The position numbers and the translations under genes were made by a program. Of a stretch of 64,000 nucleotides of DNA, positions 31,680 through 39,120 are shown in pieces; position 1 is the stretch's first letter, and each line of letters starts with the position of its first letter. Source of the DNA: Arthrobacter sp. Leaf234 (GTDB lineage: Bacteria; Actinomycetota; Actinomycetes; Actinomycetales; Micrococcaceae); the NCBI RefSeq assembly GCF_001422665.1, contig NZ_LMLU01000006.1, positions 187,725 through 251,724 of the forward strand, written 5' to 3'. The notes below the pieces were generated by a model. The model ran no database searches and had not been told where the DNA came from. It was given only the letters and a program-made list of their open reading frames with translations.

Positions 31680-31708
31680 GAGTCTCCATCAAACCCAGAG
31701 CGGTTCAA
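31680..31708 (-). repeat. Right terminal inverted repeat of the IS3-family element
   Basis: This 29-base sequence is the partner of 30364-30392 and begins just after the transposase stop codon at 31674-31676. Confidence 0.85.
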
Positions 31709-31798
31709 TCGCGACGACCTTCGATAATTTGGAACCGCCTTCGACAATCTCCTGAGTGCACGCTTGATGGCCGACTCGATTGAGCGCATGATGCCGCT

Positions 31799-32194
31799 AT
31801 GAAGAGCCAACATGTAAGCCGAGTCATCAGCGCGCCCCCGCATGTCGTCTACGACTATGCGTCGAACATCGAGAACCTTCCCGCATGGGCTGAGGGACTT
31901 GCACAGAGCGAAGTAGTCAGGAATGGCGACACGCTGTTCGTGGAATCACCGATGGGTCGGGTGGAGGTCCGCTTCGGCGAACAAAACCGCTTCGGCGTCC
32001 TCGACCACGATGTGACGTTGCCGTCCGGGACCGTGGTCACAAACCCTGTTCGGGTGCTAGCGCACCCGGATGGGGCTGAAGTGGTCTTCACGGTCCGCCA
32101 GATCGAGCTCGACGACGAACAATTCGCCAGGGATATCACCCTGGTCGAAGCCGATCTAGAGCGACTTGATCGCCAGCTTGGTCAGCAGTCCTAG
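31799..32194 (+). CDS. SRPBCC-family (START/Bet v1 fold) protein
   Basis: The 131-residue protein begins with the SRPBCC signature SRVISAPPHVVYDYASNIEN, followed by LPAWAEGL and a beta-rich middle (VESPMGRVEVRF). It ends in a long helix LVEADLERLDRQLGQ. The fold binds hydrophobic ligands or acts as a small cyclase/aromatase; the ligand is unknown. The ATG at 31799 has a poor ribosome site. It lies 90 bases after the IS3 element. Confidence 0.8.
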   Translation: MKSQHVSRVISAPPHVVYDYASNIENLPAWAEGLAQSEVVRNGDTLFVESPMGRVEVRFGEQNRFGVLDHDVTLPSGTVVTNPVRVLAHPDGAEVVFTVRQIELDDEQFARDITLVEADLERLDRQLGQQS

Positions 32195-32392
32195 CCATCG
32201 GGCTGCTGTCAACGCTACTTTCACCGAAGAATCTCCCGACGAGACCGACGACAGGAACCGCGTCCGCACCGCTGCCGACACGACACCTGCGAGCCGGCCG
32301 CTCAGGCAGAACGCATTCGAGTAAGACGACGGCGCGGACAACTCGCGGTCAGGAGCCCCCGTTGCAGGTCAGTGTATCCGAACAAGGCTGAT

Positions 32393-32409
32393 AGCTAGTT
32401 TGCCTAGCT
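32393..32409. promoter_or_regulatory. Perfect palindrome AGCTAG-tttgc-CTAGCT
   Basis: A six-base perfect inverted repeat with a five-base spacer lies about 83 bases upstream of the start at 32492, in a 297-base gap that otherwise holds no gene. Its position suits an operator for that gene. No regulator is assigned. Confidence 0.35.
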
Positions 32410-32491
32410 TTACGGGTCGTGAGTTAAGTGCGTACAGTGGACCTCAGGTCAAGAAACGGCCACTACAGCTTTTTGCACGAAGGACGACTAC

Positions 32492-33319
32492 ATGTCCGTT
32501 TCACCCGTGACCGACGCCGCTGAGGCTACTGATGCAGCCTACGGCTCCCCATCTATGTGCCCGCAGACAACAGATCTAGCGAACCCGGCGGATCCGGCTC
32601 CGACTTCCGGAGCGACGAGGGCGGCTCATGCGCCTGATCCGGCATCCGTCGCTGAGGAAGTCATCGGCTCCGTCGTCGCTCTCACCGTCGCCGCTTCAGC
32701 CGCAAGCGAGACCTCATCCGAGTCACCTGATGACGACCTCCACGGCGTCGACGGCGTTGATGGTGTCGACGGTATTGCGTCTTCCTCGGATCGCATCGAG
32801 GGCCTTTCGGACTCGGAGCTCGAGGGCTGGTCTCGGCCGGCCAGCGAAGCGCCGGACGTCATCCCGTTCCACCTGGGCGAGGCCAGCGACCGTCAGCTAC
32901 GCCGGTGGAGTAATGACCTGTTCAAGCAACTGAACAGGGACTCGCCGTCCTTCATGATCGTTGATGACTACACACGAGTCATCGAGGAAATCGAACGCCG
33001 TGATGCCGACGCGGCTTCCAGCGCGAACCCGCCGGAGTTCCGGCAGAAGTTCCGGGACAATGCTCTGGGCCGACGGTTCGAACTCTTCCGCGACGGTGTG
33101 CTTGCCGGCTATATCGCCTACTCCATGCGGGCAGGGGTGCTGCGCCTGAAGCGAACGGTCGTTTCGGAGCCGTTCGAGCATCAGGGCGTTGAGGGCATCC
33201 TGATCCATCAGGTCTTACTCACCGCCCACCGGCGCCGCCTCGCAGCTATCGCGTATTGCCAGAAAGCCCAGGACTTCCTCCAGCTCAACCCCCAGTACAA
33301 GCAACTCGTCCACACCTGA
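32492..33319 (+). CDS. GNAT-like acetyltransferase (YjdJ type) with low-complexity N-terminus
   Basis: The last 90 residues match the YjdJ-type GNAT fold: RRFELFRDGVLAGYIAYSMR, VLRLKRTVVSEPFEHQGVEG and ILIHQVLLTAHRRRLAAI. AYCQKAQDFLQLNPQYKQLV closes it. The acetyl-CoA loop reads EHQGVEGI, weaker than the usual RGxGxG/A, so catalysis is uncertain. The first 180 residues are Ala/Ser/Asp-rich and include the repeat GVDGVDGVDG. The ATG at 32492 has GAAGGAC at a good distance. Confidence 0.7.
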   Translation: MSVSPVTDAAEATDAAYGSPSMCPQTTDLANPADPAPTSGATRAAHAPDPASVAEEVIGSVVALTVAASAASETSSESPDDDLHGVDGVDGVDGIASSSDRIEGLSDSELEGWSRPASEAPDVIPFHLGEASDRQLRRWSNDLFKQLNRDSPSFMIVDDYTRVIEEIERRDADAASSANPPEFRQKFRDNALGRRFELFRDGVLAGYIAYSMRAGVLRLKRTVVSEPFEHQGVEGILIHQVLLTAHRRRLAAIAYCQKAQDFLQLNPQYKQLVHT

Positions 33320-33630
33320 ACCGACCCGCGCAACACTGCGGACAACCTTCAAAATGCCACCACCGAAGACGGAGCAGGCGACACTGCCAGACACTCCGGG
33401 ACGTTCAGCTCGTCCCAGGTGAGGGCAGTGACCAGGATCAATCCCATCGTCGCCCGCCCGTACCCGCCAGTCAGGTGCCACTGGGAGCGCCGATGCCGTC
33501 GTGGTGGTAGGGCGATCAATGGCACGCGTCCGATCCGCCACAGTGATGACGGGGAATGGTGTCGGAGGACTTTGCTACTGTCCTTTTCTGAGGTCCGGGT
33601 TAAGACGCTAGCCCGAGGCAAGTCCGTTGA
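33320..33630. other. 311-base gap, promoter region of the PAS-ANTAR gene
   Basis: No coding sequence is supported on either strand. The right-hand 60 bases are less GC-rich and probably contain the promoter of the PAS-ANTAR gene, but I cannot fix its elements. Confidence 0.4.
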
Positions 33631-34269
33631 ATGGGTTTCATGACCATGACCATTTCCGAAGAATCGGCGGCACCCCATCCCGGGGACACAGGTATCGACT
33701 CCTTCATCGACTGTCCGACCGGGACGGTCGAATACTATTTCGGGTCACCGACGTTCCAGTGGTCCGATGAGCTGTTCCGGATCCACGGCTACGAACGCGG
33801 CGACATCGTTCCCACCCTCGAGCTCGGTCTGGGTCTCGCGCACATCGAAGCCGTCGTCAGGGACGGAATCGAGGCGTTCTGGGACCGCGTATCCACGACC
33901 AAGGGCCCCGCCTCAGCGTATGTATCCCTGCGGTCGCTGGATGGCAAGATCCACAAGATCCTGATGAGCGCCGACCTCATCCTCGACGGCGACACCCCCG
34001 TCGGGGTGTGGGGGCTCGTCGTCGACCTCACACGGTCCATCCACGCCGACCGGCACCAGCTCGCGAACGAAGCCGTCGCCGCGTCAACACTCAGCCTGGT
34101 AGTCATCGAACAAGCCAAGGGCATCCTCATGAGCCGGCACGGGATCAGTGCGCTGGAAGCCTTCCAACGCATCAGCTGCTACAGCCAGAACGTCAACCGC
34201 AAAGTCGAGCCACGACGTTCGAACGCGCCTGAACTCAGACCGGCGACGAGCGTGAGGACACCCTCCTGA
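33631..34269 (+). CDS. PAS-ANTAR RNA-binding regulator, probably truncated at the C-terminus
   Basis: Residues 25-135 form a PAS domain (FQWSDELFRIHGYERGD near 48). Residues 145-192 begin an ANTAR domain (LSLVVIEQAKGILMSRHGIS, AFQRISCYSQNVNRKV). ANTAR proteins bind paired hairpins in nascent RNA and prevent termination. The last ANTAR helix should continue as DVA-type sequence after NRKV. Instead the frame reads PRRSNAPELRPATS. A shift of frame just after NRKV would restore HDVRTRLNSDRR. The start at 33631 or at the ATG at 33640 is not settled. Confidence 0.75.
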   Translation: MGFMTMTISEESAAPHPGDTGIDSFIDCPTGTVEYYFGSPTFQWSDELFRIHGYERGDIVPTLELGLGLAHIEAVVRDGIEAFWDRVSTTKGPASAYVSLRSLDGKIHKILMSADLILDGDTPVGVWGLVVDLTRSIHADRHQLANEAVAASTLSLVVIEQAKGILMSRHGISALEAFQRISCYSQNVNRKVEPRRSNAPELRPATSVRTPS

Positions 34270-34433
34270 CCAGCGCTTCGGCCGTCGTCGGGCTCGCATC
34301 CCTTCCCCTGATCGGGATCGCCACGCCGGCCATCGGCTTCGGCGCCGAGACGCCCATGGTCATGACACTGCTGATGGGCGCGCTATTCGTCATTGGAGTC
34401 GGTTCGTCTGCGGTCCTCAATCACCGCAATTGA
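34233..34433 (+). pseudogene. Two-helix membrane protein fragment without a start codon
   Basis: After a TGA at 34230 this frame encodes LLTSASAVVGLASLPLIGIA, ATPAIGFGAETPMVMTLLMG and ALFVIGVGSSAVLNHRN, two hydrophobic helices. The first in-frame ATG (34356) falls after helix 1 and no GTG or TTG precedes it. It overlaps the end of the PAS-ANTAR gene. It may be the remnant of a gene damaged by the same change that altered the ANTAR end. Confidence 0.4.
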
Positions 34434-34539
34434 GTACAGCTGCTTCTCCCCCTGCCACCCGCGAAAGAACGTTCCCGGTCTACTGTGTGGGTATCGACGA
34501 CCGTGCACACCGTACGGCTGGAAACGAAGGGCACCCATC

Positions 34540-34959
34540 ATGCTGCAGGGCTTCAAGGACTTCATCATGCGGGGCAATGTCATCGAACTGGCGATCGCGG
34601 TCGTCATCGGGGGTGCGTTCACCGCACTTGTCGGCGCTTTCTCGACCTTTATCATCAACCCGGTCATCGCCTCGGCCGGCGGCGTCGATGCCGCCGGTCT
34701 CGGCTTCGAAATCAGGCCCGGCAACGCAGCAACATTCGTCGACTTCGGCAGCCTGATCACCGCGGCCATCACCTTCCTCATCACAGCAGCAGTGGTGTAC
34801 TTCGTGTTCGTCGTTCCGATGAACCACGCAGCGGCACGCGTGAGGGCTCGAGCGGAAGTCCGAGAGCCGGCAGCCGAACCAGTCCCAATGGACGTCGCCC
34901 TGCTCACCGAAATGCGTGACCTGCTCCAGCGCATCGACTCACGCAGCGGTCGCCTCTGA
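34540..34959 (+). CDS. mscL: Large-conductance mechanosensitive channel
   Basis: MscL opens under membrane tension and releases solutes during osmotic downshock. The 139-residue protein begins with the family signature GFKDFIMRGNVIELAIAVVI, has a second helix ITAAITFLITAAVVYFVFVV and ends with a cytoplasmic helix LLTEMRDLLQRI. ATG at 34540 is the natural start; the frame is open upstream but not family-like. A chromosomal MscL close to regulators of this type gives no further hint about control. Confidence 0.95.
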   Translation: MLQGFKDFIMRGNVIELAIAVVIGGAFTALVGAFSTFIINPVIASAGGVDAAGLGFEIRPGNAATFVDFGSLITAAITFLITAAVVYFVFVVPMNHAAARVRARAEVREPAAEPVPMDVALLTEMRDLLQRIDSRSGRL

Positions 34960-35288
34960 AACGGCAACACTGTGGCTTTACCACCATCGAAGCTCGGGCC
35001 CGCTTACTCGAGGTCACCACATACCAGCACCATCGGGGATGCCCCATCGCCTCGCCTGAAGCATCACCGCCTCACGTGAAAGGTGGCATCTTCTCGATAG
35101 GAGCTCGCATTATCCGGTTCGTTGTCGCCGCGGTGTCCGTAGTGATCGGCGTTTTGATTTCTGCTGGAGGAGGGGTTCCCACCGATGTGGTGGGCGCTCC
35201 GGTCTCCTGAGTCTTGATCATCGCCGGCGAGGTTCGCTTCTCCTTAAGGAGCAGCAGGTAGCCTCACGAAAGCGCTCTCGACCGACTG
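34960..35288. other. 329-base gap with one possible 44-codon membrane peptide
   Basis: A GTG at 35076 opens a 44-codon frame ending at 35210 with one hydrophobic helix (RIIRFVVAAVSVVIGVLISA). It has no Shine-Dalgarno, so I do not call it a gene. The remainder shows nothing recognisable. Confidence 0.4.
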
Positions 35289-35657
35289 TCACGACCCTTG
35301 ACGGCCTTCCTGTGGTGAAGGTCCTCCGTGGTACAGGGAGCCGAAGGCCAGCATGTCGAGACTCACTGTGTGCAGGTTCGTCGCCAGCGGGTCTTCCACC
35401 TCGGACCCTGACGGGTAGCCGACCCAGTTCCTACTGCCCACGAGGAACGCCTTCTGGGCCAGACTCAGGGCGTTGTACGCGTCGTTGCCGGGGAACCTCG
35501 TGTCCTCCACCAGCCGGCTCAACAGCTCGCGCGTGCCCACCATTCGACGCTCCGTACCCTGTCCGTCCATGAGGGCATACGTCCATTCGTGTCCCCCGCC
35601 GAACAGCTTCTTGGGCGTGCGTGCGATCGCTCTGATCCAGCGTTCCCGATACGTCAT
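35289..35657 (-). CDS. Hypothetical protein, 122 residues
   Basis: The ATG at 35657 has GAGG eight bases upstream, which supports translation. The soluble protein contains TYRERWIRAIARTPKKLF at the beginning, an Arg/Glu-rich middle and SLYHGGPSP near the end. No membrane helix or known motif is visible. The neighbours give no functional hint. Confidence 0.55.
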   Translation of the reverse strand: MTYRERWIRAIARTPKKLFGGGHEWTYALMDGQGTERRMVGTRELLSRLVEDTRFPGNDAYNALSLAQKAFLVGSRNWVGYPSGSEVEDPLATNLHTVSLDMLAFGSLYHGGPSPQEGRQGS

Positions 35658-36329
35658 GCCGACCTCGTGTCTCCTCCGTCGCCCCTCACGCCACTGTACG
35701 AGATGTCCTTCTCATTCTCAGGAACCCCTGACTGCCACATCACCCCTGGACGGTGCGCGACAGGGACATCGTCCTATGTGCGACCCGTGCTGAGGGTGTG
35801 CCCCGACGCCATCGTTCGGACGAGGAGCAGAACCCGTCGCAACCCCGCGGAACACCAACAGGACTTCCGCACATGGCTCCTGCCACACTCCTGGCCGAGG
35901 TTGGACGTTGCACAAGCCACGGATGCCGAAGATGTCCTTCTCCACTGTGCAGGAGGCGGAGCGCCTCCCCTCGCACAGCAGTAGCCCCGTTAGACGCCGC
36001 CCCACCGACACCCGGTAGGCCGACCCTGCACGCAACCCCTCCAGCACTGCGTGCAGGAAGTCAGCCATGATGCGGTGAACACACAGTCACCACGGTCACC
36101 GAAGGTGGCACCGATCAACTCGGGCGTCTATCGCGGGGCGGACGATCAATTCCATGATCACCACGTAGTGCGCCTATGCCGGGGCAGCAGTGACAGACGA
36201 TCCTCGCCCTGTCGAGCTCTACGTGACCTCGCGGCGCGGTTGCACGCTGTCCTGCTGCTCAGTGAAGCTTGATAGCCGGAACGAGCGTGTGACGCAGACG
36301 CGTCACACCACATGCTTGAGGAGGTTCAG
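35658..36329. other. 672-base stretch without a supported gene
   Basis: Open frames on both strands exist (best: 35718-36068 minus, 116 codons), but none has a ribosome site or a recognisable domain, and their residue composition looks like random GC-rich translation. The last 30 bases contain the strong ribosome site of the next gene. Confidence 0.45.
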
Positions 36330-36638
36330 GTGGACTCTTATACCGAACGATTGGGGAGGCCTCTGGAGCACACCACAGCCGTCGACCTCCAGTTGGCCAT
36401 CTTCGACACCGTTGAGCAGGCTCGTGGCCTGTCCGTTCGCGAGGCACGTGAGATCTTCGCCGAAGAGCTTTCCGCCAGGAAGATCACCCCGCCCAGCGGC
36501 TTATGGATTGATGCTGCCATGACGTCCGCCGCGCTCGGCAACCACTACATCATCAGTAACGAAGCCCGCTGGGGAGCCGAAATAGCGCTCGAGCACCGGG
36601 AACAAGAGAACGGTCCACGCCAGGAACGACGCGCGTAG
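36330..36638 (+). CDS. Hypothetical protein, 102 residues
   Basis: The start is the GTG at 36330, preceded at the right distance by GAGGAGGT (36318-36325), a nearly perfect Shine-Dalgarno; the ATG at 36312 lies upstream of it. The protein is soluble and helix-rich: LEHTTAVDLQLAIFDTVEQA and LSVREAREIFAEELSARKI are amphipathic. I recognise no family. The strong ribosome site makes it more likely real than its neighbours. Confidence 0.6.
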   Translation: MDSYTERLGRPLEHTTAVDLQLAIFDTVEQARGLSVREAREIFAEELSARKITPPSGLWIDAAMTSAALGNHYIISNEARWGAEIALEHREQENGPRQERRA

Positions 36639-36993
36639 ATAGCGTAGATAGCACTGTCGCCTCGCCGGTCGAGCTCGATCCAAAGCAGCACGATCCCCCC
36701 CCAACCAGCTGCGACCCCGAGTCCGTTCGACTCCCGCTTCCCACGCGCGGTGGAGATCACCCTCGAGGGATTCCTCGACGACGTCGACTCCTTCCTGCAG
36801 GAAGGCGGACTTGACCACCGGAACTACGACGGCACTACCCTCCGCGACCACCTCCGCGCCCTCACCCAGAACGGACTCGACCCCCGCCCCCGGAAACTCG
36901 ACGCCATGAAGAACCAGCCGCACCAGCACACCCGTCACCACGGCGAGCACCGACTCCACAGGGACCACCCTGCGGGTGGGAGCGCAGCCTTCC
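36639..36993. other. 355-base stretch without a supported gene
   Basis: A plus frame from 36750 (EITLEGFLDDVDSFLQEGGL) shows some codon bias but lacks a ribosome site and dissolves after about 55 codons. The long minus frame 36501-37088 looks like its shadow. Nothing else is visible. Confidence 0.4.
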
Positions 36994-37515
36994 TCATCCA
37001 CTCGTACTCCCGCCGCCGCGCGTCGTCCGTGACCTGGCCGGCGCCGGGGCGTGGTGTCCATGGGGCATCGACCTGCTGCCGGACGCACCGTGGAGAGAGT
37101 CCATGTACTGCTGGAGTGCGGCCTGGGGTATGAGATACGAGCGGCCTACGCGCACGCTGTACAGCGCTCCGGACTACACCAATCTGTACACCGTCATCTT
37201 CGACACCCTCATGCTCAGCGCAATCTCCCCCACCGTCGGTGTCCCGTCGCGGACACCGAACCCGACCCTGTACCGCTCGATCGACTCCTCCGTCAGCTCC
37301 CCCAGGGTGGACAGGCCGAGCATCTCCAGGATCCTGTAGGCATGGCCTTCGATGGCACAAATCGGCACCTGCAGCCTTCCTGTGATGCTGACGCACGTCT
37401 CGCCGCGGATGACCATCAGCGCAATCAGTTCCTGCCGATCGGTCAGCAGACGCTGCACCGGCGAAGGGCCGCGCTCCTCGTCATCGGCACTGGTCATGGT
37501 CATGGTCATGGTCAT
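36994..37515 (-). pseudogene. LuxR-like / excisionase-like DNA-binding protein interrupted by one amber codon
   Basis: The frame begins with MTMTMTMT, encoded by four GGTCAT units. A LuxR-type helix-turn-helix follows (LLTDRQELIALMVIRGETCV, AIEGHAYRILEMLGL). Then comes the start of a MerR/excisionase-type helix-turn-helix, TVGEIALSMRVSKMTVYRLV. A TAG (37174-37176) stops it. In the same frame SGALYSVRVGRSYLIPQAAL and QQYMDSL complete the excisionase-type domain before a TGA at 36994. The 113-residue product would lack half of its second DNA-binding domain. Confidence 0.65.
37492..37515 (-). repeat. Four-copy hexanucleotide repeat at the gene start
   Basis: GGTCAT occurs four times in a row on the plus strand, encoding Met-Thr repeats (minus strand) from the very first codon. 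Each unit contains an ATG, so unit loss would shorten but not shift the product. Confidence 0.9.
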
Positions 37516-37685
37516 CAGTGAATGGTCAAGAACTGCGAAAGGCGATGGTGCGAGCATGGTGAGAACTCCAGCGGAAGGGACAGGGCATGGTGCCGACGTA
37601 CAGGAAGGCCGCCCTTCCTCAGTCTCGCGGCGTGCCTCGGGCACTAGCAAGATCCTCTTCAGGACGCGTCTGGAAGAGGACATGA

Positions 37686-37705
37686 GACCGGACCGGACCG
37701 GACCG
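37686..37705. repeat. Four-copy pentanucleotide repeat
   Basis: GACCG occurs four times without interruption. The last unit overlaps the left arm of the hairpin at 37700-37724. Confidence 0.85.
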
Positions 37706-37724
37706 GTGCTGCGGTGACCGGTCC
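37700..37724. terminator. Hairpin, possible terminator
   Basis: GGACCGGT and ACCGGTCC form an eight-base perfect stem with a nine-base loop, 19 bases downstream of the minus-strand gene ending at 37743. There is no T tract, so intrinsic termination is uncertain. Confidence 0.4.
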
Positions 37725-37742
37725 GGGGCAGGTGAGGTCTGG

Positions 37743-38006
37743 TCAGGGCTGCTCGCTGCTCCTGACGAAGCTCACTCCGAACGGTGGTGCCGTCCGTGAC
37801 GTCGGAGGCCCACGGCACGCCGAGGGCGAAGAATAGGCCACCTCCTCGCCCTCGCGGCCGAGCAGACCCCGCACCCGGAGACTGCTCACCGCCGCTCGCC
37901 CATCGTCCAGGTCCAGGTCCAGGTCCAGGTGTGACAACGTGGCCACCTCGGTCAGGGTCACCGAACGCCCCTGATCGATGATGGCCGGCAGCATCTCGTC
38001 CTGCAT
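37743..38006 (-). CDS. Small winged-helix-like protein, possibly a gene fragment
   Basis: The ATG at 38006 (MQDEMLPAIIDQG) is preceded by AGGAGG with a six-base spacer. The first 60 residues resemble a TrmB/MarR-type winged helix (RSVTLTEVATLSHL, then RAAVSSLRVRGLLGREGEEV) and include LDLDLDLD, encoded by a hexanucleotide repeat. The last 30 residues are Ser/Pro-rich and not domain-like. It might be the N-terminal piece of a TrmB-LuxR type regulator whose C-terminal piece is the next gene downstream; this is speculative. Confidence 0.45.
   Translation of the reverse strand: MQDEMLPAIIDQGRSVTLTEVATLSHLDLDLDLDDGRAAVSSLRVRGLLGREGEEVAYSSPSACRGPPTSRTAPPFGVSFVRSSEQP
37905..37930 (-). repeat. Four-copy hexanucleotide repeat inside the winged-helix-like gene
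   Basis: GTCCAG occurs four times (plus strand) plus two bases, encoding alternating Leu and Asp. It interrupts the helix-turn-helix region of the minus-strand gene without breaking the frame. Confidence 0.85.
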
Positions 38007-38148
38007 TCTCGCCCTCCTGGTGGTCGTGCACATCGCTGTCCGCCGGCCCTCGTTCGGATCGTCGTCACGGTCGCCCCAGGCATGGGGCTCGGAGCGCGCA
38101 GCAGCGCAACGGCGCCGGAGCACCCATCGGGTCTGTAGGCTTTCCCTC

Positions 38149-38988
38149 ATGCACGATGCCCTTGGTCCCGCGACGCTCGACGCCGCAACGAGCGGACTGG
38201 TCGGAGCACCTGGAGGCGTGCAGCGAGTCGCGAGCCCCCGCAGTTCCGGCCGTACGGCACCAGAAGTGACGACAACTGCTGTCGACGGCGTGCCAGGCGT
38301 TCTGGCGCGTCCGGGAGGCACTCCGGCGGTCCTCGAGCAGTTGACGGATCTCGGGGCGCAGCTCTTCGGCCCTGATCGCGCCGTACCCTGCGGGCTCATG
38401 TTCAGGCGTCAGGGCGAGCAGGCGCTCTTCCTCAGCGTCTCCCCCGTGGTATTGGCGCTCTACGCCGCCCTCAACGCGCAGCATGCGGCGGACGCCGGGC
38501 CCGCTCCCCTGGCCCTCGAGGCGCTGGGCCCGCAGGTGGCCGACGACACGAGCGATCCGACCTATCCCCCGTTCTTCGCGGTGACGGCGGCGGTTGGATT
38601 CCTCTCGATTCTCAGCATTCCCCTCGCCCTCGACGGCGGGGACCGAGCGGCTCTGAACTTCTACGCTCGCCCCGCCGCATTCTTCACCCCGGAGCGCCAG
38701 CACATTGCGGCCGTCTTCGCGGAGCAGGCCGGCGCGACCGCGCGGACGCACATCCGGCTGAACGCCAGCGAGAAGCTCACGGACGACCTGCAGGCAGCCA
38801 TGCGGTCCCGGACGGGCATCGACATCGCGATCGGGATCATCGTCGCCCAGAACCGCTGCTCGCAGGACGAGGCCTTCGGCATCCTCAAGCGCGCCTCGAT
38901 GGCCCGCAACATCAAGCTGAAGGACCTCGCGGCGGGCATCATCACCCAGGCCGGCGGAGCCGGGACCCGCACGCATTTCGGTACCTGA
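38149..38988 (+). CDS. GAF-ANTAR regulator
   Basis: The 279-residue protein has a GAF sensory domain (about 45-185, with FLSILSIPLALDGGDRAAL and NFYARPAAFFTPERQHIAAV). A C-terminal ANTAR RNA-binding domain follows (about 205-262, RTGIDIAIGIIVAQNRCSQD, then AFGILKRASMARNIKLKDLA). ANTAR domains bind tandem hairpins in nascent RNA and cause antitermination. In this clade they often pair with GAF stress sensors. The ATG at 38149 starts just before domain-like sequence; the frame is open upstream. The ribosome site is weak. A second GAF gene follows 132 bases downstream on the same strand. Confidence 0.85.
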   Translation: MHDALGPATLDAATSGLVGAPGGVQRVASPRSSGRTAPEVTTTAVDGVPGVLARPGGTPAVLEQLTDLGAQLFGPDRAVPCGLMFRRQGEQALFLSVSPVVLALYAALNAQHAADAGPAPLALEALGPQVADDTSDPTYPPFFAVTAAVGFLSILSIPLALDGGDRAALNFYARPAAFFTPERQHIAAVFAEQAGATARTHIRLNASEKLTDDLQAAMRSRTGIDIAIGIIVAQNRCSQDEAFGILKRASMARNIKLKDLAAGIITQAGGAGTRTHFGT

Positions 38989-39120
38989 TGCGCCTCGTGG
39001 CAGCAGTGCCGGACGGCGACGGGTGCAGGATGCAGCCGTTCCACCACCGGCGTCGTCCGCGCCTCTCCCCCACCCCACGGAACGGGACCGGATGACCGGA
39101 CCCTTGAACTCGGAGACCCC

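Larger units (their letters stand above)
30364..31708 (+). mobile_element. Decayed IS3-family insertion sequence with 29-base terminal repeats
   Basis: The ends are inverted repeats of 29 bases: TTGACCCGCTCTGGGTTTGA at 30364 onwards, and the reverse complement of 31680-31708 beginning TTGAACCGCTCTGGGTTTGA. They differ at three positions. The interior carries an orfA fragment and an orfB with several stops and frameshifts. I do not see a target duplication at either side. The element is about 1.35 kb, normal for IS3, and clearly inactive. Confidence 0.85.

Noticed and set aside
36501-37088. 195-codon minus-strand frame
   Set aside because: It has no ribosome site, is Val/Arg/Gly-rich and overlaps the real end of the 36330-36638 gene and the regulator remnant.
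37492-37930. CRISPR-like array from repeated units
   Set aside because: The repeats are 5-6 bases long, directly adjacent and without spacers.
37174-38031. A single 285-residue gene on the minus strand
   Set aside because: Only the last 113 codons look like a protein; the part upstream of 37515 is Gly/Pro/Arg-rich, overlaps the winged-helix-like gene in another frame and has no start signal.
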